From: Verrucomicrobia bacterium UBA7008
GTDB lineage: Bacteria > Verrucomicrobiota > Kiritimatiellia > RFP12 > UBA1067
Reading direction: 5' to 3'
Length of the DNA stretch: 40,680 bases
Assembly: GCA_002449695.1 (NCBI GenBank)
Contig: DJXI01000078.1
Coordinates: 1-40,680 of the forward strand
Shown: positions 32,318 to 40,680 of the stretch, one piece after another
Position numbering within the stretch: the stretch's first letter is position 1
Layout of the letters: each line of letters starts with the position of its first letter
Program-made: the position numbers and the translations under genes
The notes under the pieces: model-generated
What the model was told of the DNA's origin: nothing
Database searches by the model: none
What the model saw: the letters and a program-made list of their open reading frames with translations, nothing else

Positions 32318-35104
32318 ATGGACATTCATACCTTCGGCGTCTTCGCCGCCCTCGCCTGGAGCCTCATCCTCCTCCTCTTCGTCCTGCGCCACAAGCCCTT
32401 CAGGCTTGTGGCCGTGGCCCCCTTCAGGCTTGCGGCCCCCGCCCTCTTCGCCGCCATTGCAACCGTCGAAGCTCAGAAGCAGGGACAGTTGAGAGTTGAG
32501 AATGGAGAATTGAGAGTTGAAATGAGACGCGGCGAAGCCGCCACCGCCACTCTCAGCTCCCCACTTTCAACTCTCAACTCCCCCCGCGCCCTGAACCACG
32601 ACAATCCAGCCGCCGCCACCGTCTCGCCCGACGACATCGCGCGCGGCTACCGGCTCGTCGCCGTCGTCCCCCACGCGGCCGCGCCGACGGTCGCGACGAA
32701 CGCGACGACCGTCGGCAGCTGGCACGTCCACGGCGCGCGCGACGACTGGCGGTGGCTGGATCTCTCGCCCTTCACCTTTCCGCTCGGTGCCGACGAGGCG
32801 CGCCATTCGCTCGTCTTCCTCTCGACCGACGCGCGGCTCCGGCCGCGGCCGCGCGAGCCCGGGCGCGAAATCCGCGTGACCGAGACGGACGCCCGCGCGG
32901 CGGTGCCGGGCGTCAGCGCGCTGACCGTCGCCCGCGACGCGGCGGACGGTCACCCGACGATCACGTGGTCCGCGTTCCTGACGGGCGACGCGGCCGACAC
33001 GAACGCGACCGCGCAGATCGAGCTCTTCGCGAACGGCGACTTCATCACCCGCGCCGGGGGCGTCGAAAGCGCGTACGCGCGCCTCGATCCCGCCGACTGG
33101 GACGGCGACGGACTGGCCAACGCGATCGACCCCGCGCCGACCGTCCCGGACGGCGACGCGTTCGGCACCGGCGTCGCGTGGCTCAACGCCAACTGCGCGG
33201 GCGTGCTCGCGGCGCAGGAGGGAACGGACGGCACGATCGACGTGACGTGGCACGCGGGCGTCTGCGCCGACGCCTACGACTGGCTGACCTTCACCGCCGG
33301 CGACGACGGCGCGCACGTCGCGTTCATCTGCGACGGCGCGAGCGACCTCGGCGACCTCTTCGTCATCGCCCGGCCCGGCCAGACCTGCCGCGTGCCGCTC
33401 CTCGTCGGCGCGACGTACCGGATCGACTCGAGCGCGCCGCTCGCCGGCCTCGCGTCGTCCGCGCCGGAGACGGTCATCTGCCCCGATCCGCCGCCCGCGG
33501 AGACGCGCCGCTTCACGGCGACGCACCCGCTCGCCTGTTCGCTCACGGGCACCGCGCCCGACTTCGCCTTCGCGACCGTGCCGGCCGTCGGCGCGCGCCT
33601 CACGGCGGCCCGGGGCGGGTGCTGCCCCGGCAGCTTCGACCTCGTCACGCTGACCTGGCGCTGTCCGGCCGCCTGCGCCTGCGCCGGCTTCGCGCATCCG
33701 CTCACGTTCGACGTGACGTGGGAAGGCTACACGCGGTCGTTCGTCGACGATGTCGCCTGCCTCTGCCAGGAGGCGAACAAGACCGATCCGAACGCCTGGT
33801 TCGCGCTTGACGCGCCGTCGCTGCTCATCAAGGACGGCAACAGCCACACCGTCGCGGGCGCGTTCCATCCGCCGTGCGAGACGAACGCGACGCTGACGCT
33901 CGCGTGCCTGTCCGGCGCGGACAGGCTGACCGTCGTCGAGAGCAACGCGTGCGCGTGGGTCGTCCGGGGCGCGGCGGCGAGCGACACGGCCGGCGACGTC
34001 GCCTTCGAGCTGCGCCTGGAGCTGGACGGCGCGATCTACGCGACGACGCAGACGCTGACGGTCGCGGAAGTCGTCCGCCTCGACATGACCTCCGCCGTCG
34101 CGGGCGACAGCGCCTGCCCGCCGCCGTTCCCGGGCGGCGTCGCCAGCCCCTTCTCGGTCACGAACAGCCCGAACCCCGACCGCCACCTCGTCATCCCCTT
34201 CCACCACGTCGCGCGCACGAACGACTTCGGCGTCGCCGATTTCACGGTCGATCTCGCGCTCGCGCTCAACCCCGCCGTGACGAACGCCGTGGCCGACTGG
34301 GAGCTCCTCGAGAACACCTGCGCGTCGGGCGCGCTCGTCCCCGGCGGCGGCCTCAGCGCGCAGTTCGTCAACCCGCGCCGCGGCGGCGTCGTCCGCGTCC
34401 GCGCGACCTGCGACGGCGCGCCCGCGACCGACGGGACGCTCGTCTTGCCGCTCGGCGGCGCCGCCCTGGACGACGTGATCGCGGCCGATCTCGCCGCCGC
34501 CGACCGGGCGGCCGCCCGGCTGGCCGCGCGCACCGGCCGCCTGACGCGCCAGTGGCCGTTCTGGGGCTACACGCAGCTCGTCGCCTTCGGCCGGGGCGAC
34601 TACCGCGGGCGCGCGGACAGCGCGGAACGGCCGACCGTCTGGGTCTACAACCAGATCGACGACGAATCGGGGCTCGGCGCGGTCGCGACGTGGCACGGCG
34701 TGAACGTGCGCCTCGCCAAGGTGAGCAACTTCCTCGTCGCCTACACATGCGAGCGGCTCGGCATCTGGCACCTCTCCCAGTGGCTCTCGCAGCTGTTCGG
34801 CACCGCGAACGACGAACCGGCGGCGATGAGCTGGGCCGCCGGGGTGGAGGTCGCCGCGGGCGCGGACTTCACGGCGCGGACCGCCCTCTTCGCGACGAAC
34901 GCCTGGCCGCTCGCCGACCTCAAGACGCGGCGGCTGTGGCCCAACCCCGCGCCGGCGGACAACCACTGCGCCGCCAGCCTGTTCAACAGCACCGACCGCG
35001 ACCCCAACTACGTCTTCCTCTCGCCCGGCTTCCTGCCGGGAGACGACGCGGACGACGCGGACGGCGCGATTCCCGACACAACACCCGAAGGAGACGACAC
35101 CTGA
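32318..35104 (+). CDS. Large anchored cysteine-rich protein (928 aa), unknown
   Basis: Only one base separates its ATG from the upstream stop. The N-terminal hydrophobic segment (~8-24) is a signal anchor. Residues ~25-95 are encoded by repeat DNA (see repeats) and are probably a linker. About 257-275 has a calcium-binding 'DWDGDGLANAIDPAPT' thrombospondin-3-like motif, followed by several Ig-like stretches (~285-640) unusually rich in Cys (e.g. CCPGSF, CPAACACAG). The C-terminal ~240 residues ('ARTGRLTRQWPFWGYTQLVA', 'VATWHGVNVRLAKVSNFLVA', 'ERLGIWHLSQWLSQLFGT') form a distinct domain I do not recognise. Likely a surface or periplasmic protein stabilised by disulfides and calcium. Confidence 0.8.
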   Translation: MDIHTFGVFAALAWSLILLLFVLRHKPFRLVAVAPFRLAAPALFAAIATVEAQKQGQLRVENGELRVEMRRGEAATATLSSPLSTLNSPRALNHDNPAAATVSPDDIARGYRLVAVVPHAAAPTVATNATTVGSWHVHGARDDWRWLDLSPFTFPLGADEARHSLVFLSTDARLRPRPREPGREIRVTETDARAAVPGVSALTVARDAADGHPTITWSAFLTGDAADTNATAQIELFANGDFITRAGGVESAYARLDPADWDGDGLANAIDPAPTVPDGDAFGTGVAWLNANCAGVLAAQEGTDGTIDVTWHAGVCADAYDWLTFTAGDDGAHVAFICDGASDLGDLFVIARPGQTCRVPLLVGATYRIDSSAPLAGLASSAPETVICPDPPPAETRRFTATHPLACSLTGTAPDFAFATVPAVGARLTAARGGCCPGSFDLVTLTWRCPAACACAGFAHPLTFDVTWEGYTRSFVDDVACLCQEANKTDPNAWFALDAPSLLIKDGNSHTVAGAFHPPCETNATLTLACLSGADRLTVVESNACAWVVRGAAASDTAGDVAFELRLELDGAIYATTQTLTVAEVVRLDMTSAVAGDSACPPPFPGGVASPFSVTNSPNPDRHLVIPFHHVARTNDFGVADFTVDLALALNPAVTNAVADWELLENTCASGALVPGGGLSAQFVNPRRGGVVRVRATCDGAPATDGTLVLPLGGAALDDVIAADLAAADRAAARLAARTGRLTRQWPFWGYTQLVAFGRGDYRGRADSAERPTVWVYNQIDDESGLGAVATWHGVNVRLAKVSNFLVAYTCERLGIWHLSQWLSQLFGTANDEPAAMSWAAGVEVAAGADFTARTALFATNAWPLADLKTRRLWPNPAPADNHCAASLFNSTDRDPNYVFLSPGFLPGDDADDADGAIPDTTPEGDDT
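32397..32582. repeat. Nested repeats inside the 928-aa gene
   Basis: Two direct 17-mers (32397-32413, 32421-32437; 16/17 equal), the first forming a CAAGCC...GGCTTG hairpin. Then a long imperfect inverted repeat: 32486-32520 (GTTGAGAGTTGAGAATGGAG...) against 32549-32582, with the GCGGC-GAA-GCCGC hairpin at 32529-32541 in the loop. The frame stays open across it. Confidence 0.75.
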
Positions 35105-35556
35105 TGAAACACCCGCTCACGCTCGCCGCCGCGCTGGCCGCCTGTGCCGCCGCGCGCGCCGTTCCCTGCGCCGACACCTTCCCCGCCGTGACGAACGCCT
35201 GGGCCGCCGGCGCGTTCTCCAACGTCTGCGAACGCGCGGCGCTGCGCCTGTCCGCCGACAGCCACGACGTCGTCGCGGCGTATCTGCTGTTCGACTGGAG
35301 CCTGGCCTTCGGCGACCGCGCGGACATCTCCAACGCGGTCACGCGCGTCGTCGCCGCGTCCGACCGCGTCGACGACGCATCGTTCACCGCCGTCTACAGC
35401 CGTCTGCGGCCGCTCTGCCTCGCCTACCGCGACGAATTCCTGCCGCACGTCACCGACGACGAGCGCCAGGCGGAACAGCGGCTCCTGCGCGCGGACGGCG
35501 CGCGCCTCGCCGACGAATTCGTCCTGCAGCTCCTCTGGGACCGCAATCTGTGGTGA
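35104..35556 (+). CDS. Small secreted protein (150 aa), unknown
   Basis: The ATG overlaps the previous stop by one base (TGATG). Signal peptide 1-19 (LTLAAALAACAAARAVP). The mature part is helical with regularly placed small residues and three cysteines (CADTF, NVCERA, LRPLCLAYR), perhaps a TPR-like or SEL1-like helical hairpin pair. No family is recognised. It is third in the operon, translationally coupled to the 928-aa protein and overlapping the winged-helix gene. Confidence 0.75.
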   Translation: MKHPLTLAAALAACAAARAVPCADTFPAVTNAWAAGAFSNVCERAALRLSADSHDVVAAYLLFDWSLAFGDRADISNAVTRVVAASDRVDDASFTAVYSRLRPLCLAYRDEFLPHVTDDERQAEQRLLRADGARLADEFVLQLLWDRNLW

Positions 35557-36083
35557 CGAACGCGCGCACCGACAGGCCGCTGAAGATCATCATCCTCGAC
35601 GGCCCCGCCTGCGCCCTGTCGCAGAAGGAGCTGCGCGCGCGCATCTGCGCCGCGCTCGAACCGGTCATCCCGCCGGTGCAGCCGGAGCCGCCGCCGCATC
35701 GTCATCAGCCGCCCGCGCCGCAGCCGGCCGCCGCGGACGAACCGGCGCCGCGCAGACGACGGCTGCTGCACTTCCACGACATCGTGCTCGACCTCGACAA
35801 CAGCCTCGCCTACCGCCGCCGGACCAATCTGAACCTCACGCGGCTGGAGTTCGATCTGCTGGAATACCTCATCCGCAACAGCGACCGGTACATCTCTCCC
35901 GCGGAACTGGCGGAAAACGTGTGGGACATCCGGTCCCTGCGCCGCAGCAACATGATCGAGAACAGGATCCACAACCTGCGCCGCAAGCTCGTCCTCGCCG
36001 GCGGCACGAACCCGATCGTCAATCGGCGCGGCTTCGGCTACGCGGTGCAGCCGCCGGCGCCGGTCAGGAGTCGGAAACGGTGA
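35550..36083 (+). CDS. Orphan OmpR-type winged-helix DNA-binding protein
   Basis: 177 aa with a GTG start (35550, or 35553) overlapping the end of the preceding gene. Residues ~9-35 are a short alpha/beta-like piece (LKIIILDGPACALSQKELRA), then ~36-70 is Pro/His-rich. Residues ~75-168 are a Trans_reg_C winged helix: 'HDIVLDLDNSLAYRR', 'LTRLEFDLLEYLIRN', 'ISPAELAENVWDIR', 'IENRIHNLRRKL' and the wing 'RRGFGYAV'. There is no receiver domain with a phospho-acceptor Asp, so control must be by other means. It probably regulates its own operon. Its 3' end overlaps the convergent LysM gene by 20 bp. Confidence 0.85.
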   Translation: MVTNARTDRPLKIIILDGPACALSQKELRARICAALEPVIPPVQPEPPPHRHQPPAPQPAAADEPAPRRRRLLHFHDIVLDLDNSLAYRRRTNLNLTRLEFDLLEYLIRNSDRYISPAELAENVWDIRSLRRSNMIENRIHNLRRKLVLAGGTNPIVNRRGFGYAVQPPAPVRSRKR

Positions 36084-36975
36084 GCGGCGTCTTTTTCGGC
36101 AGCAGCATCTCCAGCTCGTCGCGGTCGGCGCGGTCGAACCACACGCCCAGCTCGGCGAGGAACGCGCGGAGATTCTCCGTCGTCTCGTAGAAGCCCGCCG
36201 CCGCGGCGGTTTCGCCGCGCAGCGCGTAGCGCTTGAAGAACTTGCCGTTCAGCTGGAGGTCGGCGCGCCGGAGCGTCTTGTGGACGACGAGGATGAAGCG
36301 CGGATGGTTCATCACCCGGAGCGTCTGGCCCACGCGGATCCGGTCGACCGACACCGGCTCGTTCAGCTTCCGCAGCGACGCGAGCGTCGAGCCGTGCTGG
36401 CGCGCGATGCGCGTCGCCGATTCGCCCGGCTTGACGACGACCTCCCTGACCCACTGCGGCGAGCGCGCGACGAACAGGCGCGTGAAGTTGAGCTCCCCGA
36501 GCCGCGCGGCGAGCTCGCCTTCGAGGTCGGCCGCGGGGTCGCCCGGCAGCGCGCGCAGCTGCTCGATGGTCGACAGCTCCAGCTCGGCGTCGCCCTTCGC
36601 GCGCGCGGCGTCGAGGCGCATGAGGAGGTTCTTGACCTTCTGCGGCCGGTTGCCGAAGTTGGAGACTTCGACGCGGGGCGGCGGGGGCGGCGCCGGGGGC
36701 GCGGCGGGGGCGGCCGTCACCGGGGGCGGCGCGGCGGGGGCCGGCTCGCCGGGCGCGTCGGACGCGACCGTCGCCGGCGGCGGCGCGAACCCGCCGAGCG
36801 CCGTCCCGTCCTCCTCCGGCGGCGCGGCGAAGCGGCGCACGGCGGCGGGGACGAGCGAGGCGGCGACGAGGAGCGCGACGACGGCGGCGATCCAGCCGAA
36901 CGGCGGCGACGAACCGTCGCGGACGCGGTCGACCGGATCGTACTCGACGCCGAACTTTCCCCGGGCGAGCGACAT
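36064..36975 (-). CDS. Membrane-anchored LysM protein with a truncated YkuD-like end
   Basis: 303 aa: a single membrane helix at ~28-46 and Pro/Ala-rich linker to ~100, then a helical region (~110-170). A LysM domain lies at ~178-221 ('VVVKPGESATRIARQHGSTL', 'IRVGQTLRVM'), which binds peptidoglycan glycan. Directly after it, ~226-252 ('FILVVHKTLRRADLQLNGKF') matches the first strands of L,D-transpeptidase (YkuD) domains, but the catalytic His and Cys motifs are absent and the protein ends after a short helical tail. Likely a cell-wall-binding periplasmic protein. It follows yajC by 3 bp. Confidence 0.8.
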   Translation of the reverse strand: MSLARGKFGVEYDPVDRVRDGSSPPFGWIAAVVALLVAASLVPAAVRRFAAPPEEDGTALGGFAPPPATVASDAPGEPAPAAPPPVTAAPAAPPAPPPPPRVEVSNFGNRPQKVKNLLMRLDAARAKGDAELELSTIEQLRALPGDPAADLEGELAARLGELNFTRLFVARSPQWVREVVVKPGESATRIARQHGSTLASLRKLNEPVSVDRIRVGQTLRVMNHPRFILVVHKTLRRADLQLNGKFFKRYALRGETAAAAGFYETTENLRAFLAELGVWFDRADRDELEMLLPKKTPLTVSDS

Positions 36976-36978
36976 CGG

Positions 36979-39648
<2,670 letters not shown>

Positions 39649-39668
<20 letters not shown>

Positions 39669-39813
39669 GTCGCTGCTCGCCGCGTTCGCGCTGTCGCTCC
39701 TCGCGGGCTGCATCGCCGATACCGCCGAAGACACGAATCTGCCCTGGAGCTCGAACAGGTCCTGGGAGGGCATGGCGCCGATCGCGCCGAGCGTGATGGA
39801 CCGCTATGATTGA
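39649..39813 (+). CDS. Tiny lipoprotein (54 aa)
   Basis: Starts at ATG 39649, 20 bp inside the end of the preceding gene in another frame. Signal 'LLAAFALSLLAGC' has a clean lipobox (L-A-G-C, Cys about residue 21). The mature part is only ~34 residues, acidic, with 'NLPWSSNRSWEGMAPIAPSV'. Its stop lies inside the next gene (8-bp overlap). No family name is known to me; the overlap on both sides suggests coupled translation. Confidence 0.75.
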
Positions 39814-40680
39814 GAACCGGTCCATCACGGTGAAGACGGGCGGCGTCCGGCTGGACGCCGCCCTGCTTTCATTCTTTCCCGCGTCGACGCGCGCCTTCGT
39901 GCGCGAGGCGATCGACGCCGGCGGCGTGCTTGTCGACGGCCGCCACGCCGTCAAGGGGATGAAGCTGCGCGGCGGCGAGACGATCTCCGTCGCCGCGCTC
40001 GCCGAGGCCGCCGACAACACGGTCCGGCCCAACCCCGCGATCCGCCTCGCGACCGTCTTCGAGGACGAGGCGCTGCTCGCGTTCGACAAGCCGGCGGGGC
40101 TGCCGGTGCAGCCGCTGACGCGCACCGAGACGACCACGCTCATGAACGGCGTCGTCGCGCGCCATCCCGAATGCACCGCCCTCGGGGACAGACCCCTCAT
40201 GGCGGGCGCGCTCCACCGCATCGACGCGGACACGTCGGGGCTCGTCCTCGTCGCGCGCACGGCGGCAGCGTTCGCGGACCTGCGCGCGCAGTTCGCCGCG
40301 CAGACGGTGAAGAAAACCTATCTCGCGCTCGTCGAGGGGGCCGTGGCTGTGGGCGGGACCCTTGAGAACGACCTCGTCCACGATCCCACGCTACCGTTCT
40401 GCCGCATGATCGACGTCAGTCGCGCGCGCGCCCGCGTGAGGGCCGCGCCGCTCCACGCCGTCACCCATTTCACGCCGATTGGCCGGACTTCCTGCGGCAA
40501 CGAGGAGCGCACGCTCCTCGAAGTGACGATCTATACGGGCGTCACGCACCAGATCCGCGCCCAACTTGCCTTCGCCGGCCTGCACATCGTCAACGACCGG
40601 CTTTACGGCGCGTTCGCCGTGGAGGGACAGGAGGGGCACTGCCTTCACGCCCTTGCGGCGTCTTTCCGACATCCCGTCTC
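39806..40680 (+). CDS. RluA-family pseudouridine synthase (C-terminus outside window)
   Basis: About 291 residues visible. The N-terminal S4-like RNA-binding region (~10-60, 'VRLDAALLSFFPASTRAFVR', 'GGVLVDGRH') precedes the catalytic domain: 'FEDEALLAFDKPAGLPVQPL' and 'HRIDADTSGLVLVARTAAA' with catalytic D140, then 'VKKTYLALVEGAV', 'LLEVTIYTGVTHQIRAQLAF' and 'VNDRLYGA'. It modifies uridines in rRNA or tRNA; RluD/RluC-like specificity cannot be told. Start ATG 39806 overlaps the lipoprotein stop. Confidence 0.93.
   Translation, partial: MIENRSITVKTGGVRLDAALLSFFPASTRAFVREAIDAGGVLVDGRHAVKGMKLRGGETISVAALAEAADNTVRPNPAIRLATVFEDEALLAFDKPAGLPVQPLTRTETTTLMNGVVARHPECTALGDRPLMAGALHRIDADTSGLVLVARTAAAFADLRAQFAAQTVKKTYLALVEGAVAVGGTLENDLVHDPTLPFCRMIDVSRARARVRAAPLHAVTHFTPIGRTSCGNEERTLLEVTIYTGVTHQIRAQLAFAGLHIVNDRLYGAFAVEGQEGHCLHALAASFRHPV

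Noticed and set aside
32567..34966. Minus-strand frame of 799 codons
   Set aside because: Antisense of the 928-aa protein; composition is shadow-like and no ribosome site.

Overview
Kind of organism. The window is high-GC, almost fully coding, and carries a standard bacterial core (replicative helicase, release factor 2, SerC, Pgi, Tgt, YajC) beside secreted carbohydrate-active enzymes, pseudopilin-type proteins and large proteins with no recognisable family. The mix suggests a PVC-superphylum bacterium, probably a gut or rumen Kiritimatiellota/Lentisphaerota relative: concanavalin-like repeat proteins ending in a 'V-R-D-F-x-P-C' type motif, orphan pseudopilins with large C-terminal domains, GH2/GH20/GH53/DUF2264 enzymes, and CesT-like type III secretion chaperones. 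This placement is an inference; there is no rRNA gene in the window.

Region 1 (1-9182). A minus-strand operon alternates large alpha-helical proteins (1145 aa, 896 aa and at least 509 aa) with two small acidic proteins that look like CesT/Tir-type type III secretion chaperones. I read it as an effector/chaperone cassette. The 896-aa and third proteins are clear paralogues, and all three start Met-Pro-Gly. Upstream of the first gene lies the remnant tail of another chaperone gene, then a 172-bp inverted-repeat element and a cluster of hairpins. No secretion apparatus genes are visible here.

Region 2 (9183-16745). A GntR/LacI-type regulator is followed by an operon with 4-nt and 1-nt overlaps: a secreted three-repeat LamG-like protein, a secreted TIM-barrel/propeller-like protein and an FAD-dependent oxidoreductase. 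It looks like a substrate-responsive catabolic or surface locus.

Region 3 (16746-22330). A GH20 hexosaminidase with its own promoter, then the housekeeping operon serC-dnaB-prfB with a good sigma70-like promoter. Upstream of serC is an 8-bp-period CTAG array.

Region 4 (22331-31641). A small membrane protein, pgi (with a one-base frameshift), a GH53 galactanase on the plus strand, two pseudopilin-like proteins, a GH2 beta-galactosidase-like enzyme lacking its middle domain, and a DUF2264 protein. GH53, GH2 and DUF2264 fit pectin-side-chain or galactan use.

Region 5 (31642-36083). A plus-strand operon of four tightly spaced genes: an EF-hand-like protein, a 928-aa cysteine-rich anchored protein, a small secreted protein and an orphan OmpR-type winged-helix protein without receiver domain. 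I do not recognise the system.

Region 6 (36064-40680). Minus-strand tgt-yajC-LysM operon; divergently, a coiled-coil membrane-anchored protein, an overlapping 54-aa lipoprotein, and an RluA-type pseudouridine synthase cut by the window end. I saw no tRNA, rRNA or CRISPR array.
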